A stretch of DNA of 64,000 nt from an uncultured Rhodospirillaceae bacterium (GCA_903941105.1 CAJANL010000152.1:1-64000), one strand, 5' to 3'. Numbered from the stretch's first letter, positions 32,362 to 41,945 are shown. Translations and numbers: made by a program. The notes: a model not told the origin generated them from the letters alone.

Positions 32362-33746
32362 GAGTTCTTCTGGTCGTCTACGACAACGGAAGTTACACCC
32401 ACGTCTTCCCCATGGGACTGGGTTACATCACTGCTGTTCTGGAGAAGAACGGTTATCAGGTCGATATCTTCAATCAGGACGTCCACCACTATCCCGACAG
32501 CCATCTCACCAAACTGCTCGACGAGACCCACTATGACATGGTCGGCGTCAGCCTGATCGCCGGCTACTACCAGTACCGCAAGCTGCTGGGGATTTCCGAG
32601 GCGATCAACCGCTCGAAGAACCGGCCGTTCTATGTGCTGGGCGGCTATGGCCCGTCGCCCGAGCCCGCCTACTTCCTCAGGAAGACCGGCGCCGATGCCG
32701 TCGTCATGGGCGAGGGCGAGGTCACCGTGCTGGAGCTGATGGAGGCCCTGGCCAACAAGACCGGGCTGAAGAAGATCAACGGCCTGGCCTGGCGCGACGG
32801 CGACGAGGTGACGGTGAACCCCGAGCGGTCGCTGATCACCGACGTCGACAGCATTCCGTGGCCGGCCTACGACCGCTTCCCCATCTGGTACTATCGCCTG
32901 CTGCGCAAGGAGCGCTGCAAGCCCACCGATTTCGTCATGACCATGATGTCGGGGCGCGGCTGCACCTTCAAGTGCACCTTCTGCTACCGCATGGACAAGG
33001 GCTTCCGCGCCCGCACCCCCGAGGCCATCATGGAGGAGGTGAAGTACCTTCACCTCGACCACGGCATCACCTATTTCGCCTTCTACGACGACCTGCTGAT
33101 GTCGTCGGTGCAGCGCACCGAGGAGATCTCCAACGCCTTCCTCAAGGCCAACCTGCCGGTGGTGTGGAACTGCAACGGGCGCCTGAACTACGCCACGCCC
33201 GACCTGCTGCGGCTGATGAAGCAGTCCGGCTGCGTCTTCATCAACTACGGCATCGAGGCCCTCGACAACGAGGTTCTCAAGAACATGAAGAAGGGCCTGC
33301 GGGTCGACCAGATCGTCAAGGGCGTCGAGGCCACCCTGGCATCGGGCATCAGCCCCGGCCTCAACGTCATCTTCGGCAATATCGGCGACAACCGCGAGAC
33401 CTTGAACAAGGCGGTCGATTTCATGCTGAAATACGACGACTTCGCCCAGATGCGCACCATCCGCCCCGTCACCCCCTATCCCGGCTCGCCGCTTTACTAC
33501 GACGCCATCGCCAAGGGGATGCTGGAGGGTGCCGAGGACTTCTACGAGCGCAAGCACCTCAATTCCGACCTGATGTGCTGCAACTTCACCGAACTCAGCG
33601 ACGACGAGTTCTACGACGCGCTGCTCGACGCCAACAAGCGGTTGCAGGCCAATTACTGGGACTCGGCGCGCAAGCGGGCGCTGGATCAGGTGGAGCAGCT
33701 CTACACCGTGCGTGACGTCAATTTCCGTGGCTTTCGCCAGATATGA
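32358..33746 (+). CDS. B12-binding-domain radical SAM protein
   Basis: A 462-residue protein with a B12-binding-like N-terminal domain (LLVVYDNGSYTHVFPMGLGYI, then DVHHYP where DxHxxG would be, VGVSLIAGY, VLGGYGPSPEP). The radical SAM core has C202-x3-C206-x2-C209 (CTFKCTFC). The DxH part of the cobalamin motif is kept but its glycine is not. Members methylate or rearrange carbon centres. It overlaps both neighbours by 4 bp and lies between an amidotransferase and a formyltransferase, so it probably modifies an amino or amide sugar. Confidence 0.84.
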   Translation: MRVLLVVYDNGSYTHVFPMGLGYITAVLEKNGYQVDIFNQDVHHYPDSHLTKLLDETHYDMVGVSLIAGYYQYRKLLGISEAINRSKNRPFYVLGGYGPSPEPAYFLRKTGADAVVMGEGEVTVLELMEALANKTGLKKINGLAWRDGDEVTVNPERSLITDVDSIPWPAYDRFPIWYYRLLRKERCKPTDFVMTMMSGRGCTFKCTFCYRMDKGFRARTPEAIMEEVKYLHLDHGITYFAFYDDLLMSSVQRTEEISNAFLKANLPVVWNCNGRLNYATPDLLRLMKQSGCVFINYGIEALDNEVLKNMKKGLRVDQIVKGVEATLASGISPGLNVIFGNIGDNRETLNKAVDFMLKYDDFAQMRTIRPVTPYPGSPLYYDAIAKGMLEGAEDFYERKHLNSDLMCCNFTELSDDEFYDALLDANKRLQANYWDSARKRALDQVEQLYTVRDVNFRGFRQI

Positions 33747-34546
33747 AGATCGCCGTCTTCACCAGCAACCTGCCCCGCCACCTGTCCCTGGTGGAAACCA
33801 TGGCCGGCATCGCCGACGAGGTGTTCGCCATCCAGGAATGCCGGACCATCCGGCCGGGGGAAGTGGACGGTTTCATCCGCCAGTCGGCCACCATGCAGCG
33901 CTATTTCACCAAGGTGAACGACGCCGAGCGGCAGGTGTTCGGCGATGTCCGCTTCCTGCCGGGCAACGTCCGCCAGCTGGCACTGGAGCGCGGCGACCTG
34001 CAACGCTCCGGTGTCACCGGGCTGCTGGCTCCGGCCTTGACGGCGGACGTCATCGTGGTGTTCGGCGCCAGCTACATCAAGTCGCCGCTGATCGAGGCCC
34101 TGGTGGGCCGGCGCGCCGTCAACATCCACATGGGCCTGTCGCCCTACTACCGCGGCAATTCCTGTAATTTCTGGGCGATCAGGGACGGCCGGCCCGATCT
34201 GGTGGGCGCCACCATCCACATGTTGAGCAAGGGGCTGGACTCGGGCGCCATCCTGTTCCACGCCCTGCCCGAGCCGGCGGAGGTGGACGGCTTCCTGCTG
34301 GGAATGCGGGCGGTGCGCGCCGCCCATCTGGCGCTGGCGCGGCGCATCGCCGATGGCAGCCTGTTCGCCCACGACCCGGTGCCGCAGGACCGCGGCCTGG
34401 AGAAGCGCTACACCCGCGCCGCCGACTTCACCGACGCCGACGCCGAGGCCTTCCTTGCCGACCCGCCGGCCGCCGAGGCCATCCTGCGGGGGTGCCAGTC
34501 ACCACCCGAGGCCCGCCAACTGGTCCAGGCGGTGTTCGCCGCATGA
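33743..34546 (+). CDS. Sugar N-formyltransferase-like protein
   Basis: A 267-residue formyltransferase-family protein. The catalytic triad Asn127-x-His129 ... Asp166 is visible in NIHMGLSPYYRG and GLDSGAIL, matching methionyl-tRNA formyltransferase and the sugar N-formyltransferases WlaRD, VioF and ArnA. The protein lacks the tRNA-binding C-terminal domain of Fmt, which supports a small-molecule amino sugar as acceptor and N10-formyl-tetrahydrofolate as donor. It is coupled by ATGA overlaps to a radical SAM gene upstream and to a large unknown gene downstream. Confidence 0.82.
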   Translation: MKIAVFTSNLPRHLSLVETMAGIADEVFAIQECRTIRPGEVDGFIRQSATMQRYFTKVNDAERQVFGDVRFLPGNVRQLALERGDLQRSGVTGLLAPALTADVIVVFGASYIKSPLIEALVGRRAVNIHMGLSPYYRGNSCNFWAIRDGRPDLVGATIHMLSKGLDSGAILFHALPEPAEVDGFLLGMRAVRAAHLALARRIADGSLFAHDPVPQDRGLEKRYTRAADFTDADAEAFLADPPAAEAILRGCQSPPEARQLVQAVFAA

Positions 34547-36309
34547 CGGCACCCACCCGCTACGTGATCCTCGACGAAGCGCTGATTCCCTGGTTGCTGT
34601 GGCAGGTGGCCCGGCGCCGCGCCGTGGGGGTGATCGCGGTACGGCCGGCCATTCCGCCGCTGAAGCGGCTGCTGGACATGCTGGTCGCCGCCCTGCGCCG
34701 CAGGGGCCTCGTCCGCCTCGTGCTCGACGACCTGCCCGAACTGGTGCCCGGCGGCGGCTACGACAACTACGCCTGCGCCAACGACCACTTCGCCGAAAGC
34801 GAGCCGTGGGCCGAGGGTGCCTTCGACTTCGCCGATGCCGAAGCACGTTTCGACCGCTATGGCCGACCGCTGAAGCATCTCGCCTGCAACTACACCCAAA
34901 CCCTCGCCTTCCATGCCGAGATCGTCGACCGCATCCTGGTCGCGGTGGAGGGCGCCCGGGTGCTGGGGGCGACGCCGGAACTGATCGGCCTGCAACGCTT
35001 CCGCACCGGGCGCGTCTTCGCCGACGCGGCCCTTCCCCCCCACCGCCCGGTGCGCGCCCCGGTCGCCGCCCTGATGGCCGTGGGGCTCGCCCTGTTCGCC
35101 CTGGCCTGGATCATCCTGCGCACACGGCGGGCGCTTGCGCCGCCGAAACGCTATTTCATCGTCTTCGATCACGCCCACCACCCCAAGGAATCGCGCTGGT
35201 GGCAGGAGTTCGACGACGCCCCCGGCGGCGTGGCGGTGCTGTTCCGCAACCGGGGCCGCGCCGATGCCTGCGGCGGCGACCTCAACCGCGACTGGTACGT
35301 GGTCGATTCCGGCAAGGTGCGGCCCGGCCAGATTCCAGGGCTGGCTCGCATCGCCGTGGCCGACACCCTGCGCATTCTCACGGCCGGGTGGCGCCTGCCG
35401 CCGGACCTGTTCTGGCAGATGATCAAGCTGCCGTTCCGGCGGGTGGGATACCGGGCGCTGTTCAACCTGTTCCGCAGCGAGGTGTTCTTCGCCAAGGACG
35501 ACTACAACGTCGAGCACATCATCCGCTCGCAGGAACTGCGGCCGCTGGGCACCCGCCATGTGGGCGTGCTGCACGGGCTGCCGGCCTATCCGCCGATCAT
35601 GGCCCAGTATCGCTATCTCGACCTCGACACCTATTTCACCTTCGGGCGCGAGTGGGGCGAGCGCTTCTACCGCAGCCGCTGGCCGGCCGCCATGCAGGTG
35701 ATCCCGGTGGGCCAGGTCAACATGAGCCGCGAGGAACTGCAGGCCCTGGCGGTGCCACGACCCAAGGATATCGGCTTCTTCCTCAAGGACCTGATCCAGA
35801 CCGAGGCGGTGCTGGCCATCATCCGCGCCACTGCGCTGGCCTTTCCCGACCGCACCGTCTACGTCAAGACCAAGGGCAACCCGCGGCCGGCCTATGGCGA
35901 GCAGGTTCACGGCCGGCTGGCGGGCCTGGCCAACGTGGTGGTGACCACCGAGGACAGCTATACCCTGATCCCCAGGATCAACTATGCGTTCAATGAGCCG
36001 TCGTCCCTGGTGGTCGAATGCATCATCTACGGCCTGTTCTCCTATTGCCTGGTCCCCGGCACCGAGTGGAAGATCAACTACTTCGCCGAGTTCCCGGGCC
36101 TGTGCGTGCGGAGCGCCGACGACGTCATCGCGGCGGTTCGCGGCGTCGAGGCCGGCTCCAGCCAATATCCACGAGCCGGCTTCGCGGAGCTGGTGGAGTT
36201 GTCGGGGGTGGTCGCCTGGGACAAGATCCGCCACGCATTGGGTGTCGGCCCGGCCCCACAGCCTTTGCCCCATTTGACATTCATCGCGGAGCGGGCGGAG
36301 ACACGATAG
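34543..36309 (+). CDS. Large protein with one membrane segment and GT-B-like end, unknown
   Basis: A 588-residue protein without a recognised family. Residues about 167-185 (AALMAVGLALFALAWIIL) form a single hydrophobic helix between two soluble parts. The C-terminal part reads like the donor half of a GT-B transferase or CDP-glycerol-transferase-like protein: GFFLKDLIQTEAVLAIIRATA, VYVKTKGNPRPAY, and FNEPSSLVVECIIYGLFSYCLVPG. It begins with ATGA overlap after the formyltransferase. A membrane-tethered glycosyl- or polyol-phosphate transferase is my best guess; the N-terminal domain is unexplained. Confidence 0.68.
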   Translation: MTAPTRYVILDEALIPWLLWQVARRRAVGVIAVRPAIPPLKRLLDMLVAALRRRGLVRLVLDDLPELVPGGGYDNYACANDHFAESEPWAEGAFDFADAEARFDRYGRPLKHLACNYTQTLAFHAEIVDRILVAVEGARVLGATPELIGLQRFRTGRVFADAALPPHRPVRAPVAALMAVGLALFALAWIILRTRRALAPPKRYFIVFDHAHHPKESRWWQEFDDAPGGVAVLFRNRGRADACGGDLNRDWYVVDSGKVRPGQIPGLARIAVADTLRILTAGWRLPPDLFWQMIKLPFRRVGYRALFNLFRSEVFFAKDDYNVEHIIRSQELRPLGTRHVGVLHGLPAYPPIMAQYRYLDLDTYFTFGREWGERFYRSRWPAAMQVIPVGQVNMSREELQALAVPRPKDIGFFLKDLIQTEAVLAIIRATALAFPDRTVYVKTKGNPRPAYGEQVHGRLAGLANVVVTTEDSYTLIPRINYAFNEPSSLVVECIIYGLFSYCLVPGTEWKINYFAEFPGLCVRSADDVIAAVRGVEAGSSQYPRAGFAELVELSGVVAWDKIRHALGVGPAPQPLPHLTFIAERAETR

Positions 36310-36420
36310 GGCAGCGGCCGCTCCCATTGACCACCGACCGCGACACCGCCCTTTACGCCGTCTCCGCGGTCCGCTATCTCCTTACGAAACATTCGGGCTG
36401 TACCGGAAGGGCCCCACTCC

Positions 36421-37407
36421 ATGTCCAGACACGTCTTCGTCACCGGCGGCGCCGGTTTCATCGGCCGCGAGCTGACCTCCAAGCTGCTGGCGAAGGGCTA
36501 TCGCGTCACCTGCTTCGATGTGGGCGAGCAGTTCCTCAGCAACGCCGCCTTCTTCGAGGCCCTGCCCAACCAGGACAGGCTGACCTGCGTCCGCGGCACC
36601 ATCCTCGACCGCTGGGCCATGCAGAACGCCATGCGCGGTGCCGAGGTCTGCGTCCACCTCGCCGCCATGCTGGGGGTGAAGCGCACCGAGGACAACAAGC
36701 TGCGCTGCATGGAGATCAACGTCACCGGCACCGACCGGACGCTCTCGGCCTGCGCCTTCAACAACATCAAGCACGTCATCCTGGCCTCGTCGTCCGAGGT
36801 CTATGGCGAGCCGACCCGCAATCCCATCCAGGAATGCGACGAGACCAAGGGCAAGACCGTCTACGCCGTCTCCAAGATGGCCGGCGAGGAACTGGTCAAG
36901 GGCTACAACCAGCTGTTCCCCGCCATGGACTACACCATCATCCGCTTCTTCAACACCTATGGCGAAGGCCAGGTGGCGCAGTTCGTGCTGGCGAAATTCG
37001 TCAAGGCGGTGCTGGAGGGCCGGAACCCGGTGGTGTTCGGCGACGGCAGCCAGAAGCGCAGCTATTGCCACGTGGACGACAGCACCGACGGCGTCATCCG
37101 CATCATCGAGAACCCCATCGCGCGCGGCAAGGTCTACAACATCGGCAATTCGGCCGAGCTCAGCACCCTGAAGCAGCTGGCCCAGACGGTGATCGACGTG
37201 CTGAAGCCGGGCTCGTCGCTGGGCGTCGATGTGCTGGGCGGCTTCGACGGTTCCGACCGCTCGCATGAGCGCGAGATCTTCCAGCGCTTCTGCGACAACT
37301 CGCTGGCCCGCGCCGAGCTGGGCTTCGACCCCCGCATCACCGTCGAGGAAGGCATCCGCCGCATCGCCGCCGCCGGGTGGATCCGCGACAACTGGCCGAA
37401 CTCCTGA
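36421..37407 (+). CDS. NAD-dependent nucleotide-sugar epimerase/dehydratase (SDR)
   Basis: A 328-residue extended SDR enzyme: TGGAGFIGREL for NAD, ASSSEVYGEP with the catalytic serine region, and YAVSK as the YxxxK dyad. It opens the second sugar-acid gene group, after a 111-bp gap that is one of the few real spaces in the plus-strand block. The gap holds a TTGACC at 36327 but no convincing -10 box, so an internal promoter is unproven. The enzyme could supply an epimerised UDP-sugar to the NeuC-type enzyme three genes on. Confidence 0.83.
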   Translation: MSRHVFVTGGAGFIGRELTSKLLAKGYRVTCFDVGEQFLSNAAFFEALPNQDRLTCVRGTILDRWAMQNAMRGAEVCVHLAAMLGVKRTEDNKLRCMEINVTGTDRTLSACAFNNIKHVILASSSEVYGEPTRNPIQECDETKGKTVYAVSKMAGEELVKGYNQLFPAMDYTIIRFFNTYGEGQVAQFVLAKFVKAVLEGRNPVVFGDGSQKRSYCHVDDSTDGVIRIIENPIARGKVYNIGNSAELSTLKQLAQTVIDVLKPGSSLGVDVLGGFDGSDRSHEREIFQRFCDNSLARAELGFDPRITVEEGIRRIAAAGWIRDNWPNS

Positions 37408-37411
37408 CGCC

Positions 37412-38092
37412 ATGATCGGCGGGAAACGCATCGTCGCGGTGGTGCCGGCGCGCGGCGGCTCGAAGAGCGTGCCGCGCAAGAACATCAAGCCGCTGGCCGG
37501 CCGGCCGCTGATCGCCTGGACCGCCGACCAGCTCGCCGCCCTGCCCGAGCTGGACCGTGCCGTGCTCTCCACCGAGGACGCCGAGATCAAGGCGGTGGCG
37601 GAGGGCTGCGGCTTCCAGGTGCTCGACCGCCCGGCCGAACTGGCCACCGACGCCGCCCGCACCGAGCCGGTGCTGCTCCAGGTGCTCGACGCCCTGGCCG
37701 CCCGGGGCGAGGAGTTCGACTACCTGCTGTGCCTGGAGCCGACCTCGCCCCTGCGCCGGGTCGCGACCATCCGCGCCGCCATGGAAGCCTTCGTTGCCTC
37801 GGGGGCGCCGTCACTGGTGGCCGTGACCCCGGTGAAGGATTTCCTCGGCGAGATCGAGGACGGCTTCTTCCGTCCCTATTGGCCCAACGAGCGCGGCCGG
37901 CGCCAGGACATGAAGCCGCGCTACCGGGTCGCCGGCACCCTGTTCGCCTGCACCGTCGCCCACCTGCGCGCCACCCGCGAGCTGATGGCCGCCGACTGGT
38001 TCGCCTGGCCCGTCGACGGCGACGACCTGGTGGACATCAATACCCCGGACGATTTCGACTACGCGGACTTCCTGATGAGGAAACGGCCATGA
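37412..38092 (+). CDS. neuA: CMP-nonulosonate cytidylyltransferase (NeuA-like)
   Basis: A 226-residue NeuA-family protein with VVPARGGSKSVPRKN, LSTEDAEIKAV and LCLEPTSPLR. It activates an ulosonic acid with CTP. It heads the neuA-neuB-neuC order of the second nonulosonate set and overlaps the synthase gene by 4 bp. It is clearly divergent from the copy at 22750, which implies a different acid or a different substitution pattern. ATG 37412 is the natural start; the frame upstream lies inside the epimerase gene. Confidence 0.87.
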   Translation: MIGGKRIVAVVPARGGSKSVPRKNIKPLAGRPLIAWTADQLAALPELDRAVLSTEDAEIKAVAEGCGFQVLDRPAELATDAARTEPVLLQVLDALAARGEEFDYLLCLEPTSPLRRVATIRAAMEAFVASGAPSLVAVTPVKDFLGEIEDGFFRPYWPNERGRRQDMKPRYRVAGTLFACTVAHLRATRELMAADWFAWPVDGDDLVDINTPDDFDYADFLMRKRP

Positions 38093-39126
38093 GCAAGACA
38101 ATCGACATCGGCGGCCGCCTGGTCGGCGAGGGCCAGCCTCCCTACATCATCGCCGAGGCCTGCATCAACCATCAGGGCGACGTCGCCATCGCCCGGCGCA
38201 TGGTCTATGTCGCCCACGCCATGGGCTGCGACGCCATCAAGTTCCAGATGCACGTGCTCGACGACGAGATGCTGCGCCAGGCGCCGCAGTCGGCCAATTT
38301 CGCCGAGCCGCTCTATGATACGCTCCATAAGACCAACCTGTCGGTGCCCGAGCACCTGGAGCTGAAGGCGCTGTGCCGGCAGATCGGCATCGACTATCTC
38401 TGCACGCCGTTCTCCAAGGCCTCGGCCGATCTGGTGGCCGAGGTGGGCGTGCCGGCCATGAAGACCGGCTCGGGCGAGCTGACCAACCTGCCCTTGCAGC
38501 GCCACATCGCCTCCAAGGGCGTGCCGATGATCGTGTCGACCGGCATGACCACCTTCGACGAGGTAGGCGAGACGGTGGCGGCCCTGAAAGCCACCGGCAT
38601 CCCCTTCGCGCTGACCCATTGCGTCTCGGCCTATCCCTGCCCCTACAACCGGGTCAACCTGGGCAACATCCCGCGTTACGCCGCAGCCTTCGGCGTGCCG
38701 GTAGGGCTGTCCGACCACACCGTGGGCATCTACACCTCGATCGGGGCGGTGGCGCTGGGCGCCTGCGTCATCGAGAAGCACTTCACGCTCGACCGCTCGT
38801 GGAGCGGCCCCGACCACGCTTCCTCCATCGAGCCCTATGAGCTGGGCGAGCTGGTCAAGGGCTGCCGCGCCGTGTTCGAGGCGGGCGGCGCCAACCGCGA
38901 CATCTTCCCCGAGGAGCGCGAGATCGTCGCCTGGGCGCGCGAGACGGTGGTGTCGGTGACCGACATCGCCGCCGGCCAGCGCATCACCGCCGACATGGTG
39001 ACGGTCAAGCGCCCCAGCCCCGGCCCCGGCGCCGTCGCCGCCAAGCATCTCGACGAGGTCATCGGCAAGACCGCCACGGCGGCCATCGCCCGCGACCGCC
39101 AACTGCTGTGGAGCGAGATCGCCTGA
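38089..39126 (+). CDS. neuB: Nonulosonate synthase (NeuB-like), second copy
   Basis: A 345-residue NeuB-family synthase using phosphoenolpyruvate and an N-acyl manno-type sugar. Visible parts are IIAEACINHQGDV, KFQMHVLDDE, LCTPFSKASAD, KTGSGELTN, THCVSAYPCP, GLSDHTVG, EKHFTLDRSWSGPDH and a C-terminal SAF domain (ITADMVTVKRP). Where the first copy reads LHCTTEYP, this one reads THCVSAYP, suggesting a different substrate. TGATG couples it to the NeuC-type gene. Confidence 0.89.
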   Translation: MSKTIDIGGRLVGEGQPPYIIAEACINHQGDVAIARRMVYVAHAMGCDAIKFQMHVLDDEMLRQAPQSANFAEPLYDTLHKTNLSVPEHLELKALCRQIGIDYLCTPFSKASADLVAEVGVPAMKTGSGELTNLPLQRHIASKGVPMIVSTGMTTFDEVGETVAALKATGIPFALTHCVSAYPCPYNRVNLGNIPRYAAAFGVPVGLSDHTVGIYTSIGAVALGACVIEKHFTLDRSWSGPDHASSIEPYELGELVKGCRAVFEAGGANRDIFPEEREIVAWARETVVSVTDIAAGQRITADMVTVKRPSPGPGAVAAKHLDEVIGKTATAAIARDRQLLWSEIA

Positions 39127-40274
39127 TGGCCCGCAAAATCCTCTGCATCCTGGAGTCGCGCGCCACCTACGGCTACTCCAAGAACGTCATGCTGGCCATG
39201 CGCGACTTCCCCGAGCTGGAGGCGCAGACCCTGGTCACCGGCATGCATCTGGTGCCCGAACTGGGCAACAGCATCGAGCTGATCCGTGCCGACGGCTTCC
39301 CCATCTCGGCCGAGGTGCCGCTGGCACCGGTCGACCAGCGCCAGGGTGCGTGGTCGCGCGCCATGGGCGGCGCCATGACCGGCATGGCCGAGGCCTTCGA
39401 GCGCCTGGCCCCCGACGTGGTGCTGCTGTCGGGCGACCGGGTCGAGACCTTCACCGCCTGCGTCACCGCCTCTTACATGGGCATCCCCACCGCCCACATT
39501 CAGGCCGGCGACAAATCGGGCCACATCGACGACATCGCCCGCATGGCTTTGGCCAAGCTGTCCCATATCCACCTGGCCTCATGCGAGGATTCGGCCGAGC
39601 GGGTGCGGCGCATGGGCGAGCAGGACTTCCGCATCTTCAATGTCGGCGCGCCGCAGCTGGACAACATCGTCGGCCGCGACTACCGCGCCCCGGCGCTGAC
39701 GGTGGGCGGGCAGCGGCTCGACCTCGCCCGGCCCTACATCCTGCTGGTGCAACATCCGGTGATGGTGGAGCGCGACGAGGCCAGCCTGCACATGGCCGCC
39801 TGCCTGCGCGCCTGCCTGGCCTCGGGGCTGCCGGTGGTGTGGATCTATCCCAACGCCGATCTCGGCTATCAGCAGATCGTCCAGGTGATCGAGCGGTTCG
39901 AGGGCTCGGCCGGAGTCACCACCCTCAAGAACGTCGACCGCGAGGACTACCTGACCCTGCTGGCCAACGCCGCCGCCCTGGTGGGAAACTCGTCGAGCGG
40001 CATCCTGGAAGCGCCGTCGTTCAAGGTGCCGGTGGTCAACATCGGCAACCGCCAGCGCGGCCGCATGCAGGCCGCCAACATCCACAACTGCGGCTACGAC
40101 GAGCCCGACATCGCCGCCGCCATCCGCCACGTGCTGGACGATGCCGGCTTCAAGGCGGCCTGCGCCGCCGCCGCCAACCCCTATGGCGACGGGCAGTCGG
40201 GCCGCCGCATCTGCGAAATCCTGCGCGACATTCCGCTGGACCGCCGGCTGATCGACAAGGAAACGGTGTATTGA
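39126..40274 (+). CDS. neuC: UDP-N-acetylglucosamine 2-epimerase, hydrolysing (NeuC-like)
   Basis: A 382-residue epimerase: ILCILESRATYGYSKNVM, DVVLLSGDRVETFTA, AHIQAGDKSGHIDD, LVQHPVM, and ALVGNSSSGILEAP near the C terminus. It releases a free manno-configured sugar for the preceding synthase. The set contains no 4,6-dehydratase or aminotransferase of its own, so it may use UDP-GlcNAc directly (sialic acid route) or draw on the first set's intermediates. ATG 39126 overlaps the synthase TGA by one base and gives the family's normal N terminus. Confidence 0.88.
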   Translation: MARKILCILESRATYGYSKNVMLAMRDFPELEAQTLVTGMHLVPELGNSIELIRADGFPISAEVPLAPVDQRQGAWSRAMGGAMTGMAEAFERLAPDVVLLSGDRVETFTACVTASYMGIPTAHIQAGDKSGHIDDIARMALAKLSHIHLASCEDSAERVRRMGEQDFRIFNVGAPQLDNIVGRDYRAPALTVGGQRLDLARPYILLVQHPVMVERDEASLHMAACLRACLASGLPVVWIYPNADLGYQQIVQVIERFEGSAGVTTLKNVDREDYLTLLANAAALVGNSSSGILEAPSFKVPVVNIGNRQRGRMQAANIHNCGYDEPDIAAAIRHVLDDAGFKAACAAAANPYGDGQSGRRICEILRDIPLDRRLIDKETVY

Positions 40275-40319
40275 GCCGCCGCTCCGTCAGGACCATGGGA
40301 ACGGCGTGGTAGCACGGGC

Positions 40320-41945
40320 ATGACGGACAGCGTCGATCTCATCCTGATCTGCCAGTCCAACGTGGTGAATTACGACGGCTCCTCCACCCTGCCGCTGGAG
40401 GAACTGAGCCGCTACCAGACCCTCATCTATCCGCGCATGGTGCGCCACGGCGACCGCTTCGTCAGCCATCTCGACGCGATCAACCTGATCAAACACGGCC
40501 AGACCTATTTCGAGGCCGATTATCCCGGCCGCCGCGAACGCCTCAACATCTGGAACATGCCCTCGGCCAGCGGCCTGCACCTGGCCAATCTGCTGAGCGG
40601 CGAGGGTATCCGCACCAAGATCATCAACAATCTCGACTCCGAGTGGGATCTGTTCGTTGCGGCCTATGGCGCCTGCCGGCGGCCGCCGCTGGTGGGCATC
40701 TCGTCCACTTTCTACCTCGGCTTCAAGGAGATCGGCCGCATCGCCCGCCGGCTGCGTGCCGTCGATGCCGACATGGACATCATGGTGGGCGGCGCCCATG
40801 CCAATTCCAAGGTTCTGTCCACCGGGGTGGGCAGCCTGGAACAGCCCATGCGCAAGTATGGCATCGACTATGTGCTGCATGCCTTCAACTCCGACGCCGA
40901 CCTACGCGACGTCCTGCTGGCGCGGCGCGATGGCCGCGGCCTCGATGCGGTACGCAATCTCACCTATTTCGAAAACCGCGACCGCGCCAAGGGCCGCTTC
41001 GTCACCACCGCCACCCAGTGGAACACTCCGATGCTCGACGAGGTGCCGGCCAACTGGCACCGCATCGAGGCGCCGTTCCTCAACCGCACCCTGCAGATCC
41101 GCACCGCCTCGGGCTGCCCGTTCTCCTGTGCCTTCTGCTCGTACCCCACCACCGCCGGCGGGTGGAAGACCATCGATCCGGCGCGGGTGCGCCAACACCT
41201 GGACAGTGTCAAGGCCATTCCCGGCATCGACCGGCTGATCTTCATCGACGACACCTTCAACGTGCCCAAACAGCGCTTCAAGGAGCTGCTGAACATCTTC
41301 AAGGACTACGATTTCGAGTGGTTCTCGTTCCTTCGAGTGCAGTACGTCGACGACGACATCGTGCGCGCCATGAAGGATTCGGGCTGCCGCGGTGTCTATC
41401 TCGGGGTGGAATCGGCCGACGACCGCGTTCTGGCAAACATGAACAAGAAGGCGCGCCGCGCCGACTTCGCTCGCGGCATCGACCTGCTCAACAAGTATGA
41501 CATCAGTTCGCTCTCGGCCTTCGTGCTGGGCTTCCCCGGCGAGGATGATAAAAGCATCCGCACCAACATCGACTTCATCGAGAACTGCGGCGTAAGCTTC
41601 TACTCGCTGAAAGAATTCTTCTACATGGAGCACACCGACGTCCACAAGCGCCGGGAAGAATTCGGCCTGACCGGCATGGGCAACAGCTGGTCGCACCGCA
41701 CCATGGACTATTCCCAGGCCGCCGAGATCAAGCTTCAGATGTTCCGCGAGATCAAGAACGCCATCTCGGTCGATCCCGACACCAGCCTATGGTACATGGC
41801 CTATCTCTACGACCAAGGTTATGACTTCGACCGCATCGCCGCCGTGCAGCGCGGCCTCAACGGCGTGATGGACGACCAACTAGGCGGCGAGATGGGGCTG
41901 GACACCGCCGCCTGGACCGCGCTGAAGGCAGCCGTGGCACCATGA
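40320..41945 (+). CDS. B12-binding-type radical SAM protein
   Basis: A 541-residue radical SAM enzyme with an extended N-terminal domain that has weak B12-binding features (VGISSTFYLGFKEIGRIA, IMVGGAHANSK). The Fe-S motif is C266-x3-C270-x2-C273 (CPFSCAFC). LRVQYVDDDIVRAMKDSGCRGVYLGVES is the typical later core. It begins 45 bp after the NeuC gene and overlaps the FkbH-like gene by 4 bp, making it the first gene of the acyl-carrier part of the block. Substrate unknown; methylation of a carbon on a sugar or acyl group is possible. Confidence 0.83.
   Translation: MTDSVDLILICQSNVVNYDGSSTLPLEELSRYQTLIYPRMVRHGDRFVSHLDAINLIKHGQTYFEADYPGRRERLNIWNMPSASGLHLANLLSGEGIRTKIINNLDSEWDLFVAAYGACRRPPLVGISSTFYLGFKEIGRIARRLRAVDADMDIMVGGAHANSKVLSTGVGSLEQPMRKYGIDYVLHAFNSDADLRDVLLARRDGRGLDAVRNLTYFENRDRAKGRFVTTATQWNTPMLDEVPANWHRIEAPFLNRTLQIRTASGCPFSCAFCSYPTTAGGWKTIDPARVRQHLDSVKAIPGIDRLIFIDDTFNVPKQRFKELLNIFKDYDFEWFSFLRVQYVDDDIVRAMKDSGCRGVYLGVESADDRVLANMNKKARRADFARGIDLLNKYDISSLSAFVLGFPGEDDKSIRTNIDFIENCGVSFYSLKEFFYMEHTDVHKRREEFGLTGMGNSWSHRTMDYSQAAEIKLQMFREIKNAISVDPDTSLWYMAYLYDQGYDFDRIAAVQRGLNGVMDDQLGGEMGLDTAAWTALKAAVAP

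Noticed and set aside
36310-36420. Internal promoter in the 111-bp gap before the second epimerase
   Set aside because: TTGACC at 36327 is a fair -35 box, but the hexamer at the right distance (CTTTAC) is a poor -10. Not enough to list as a promoter.
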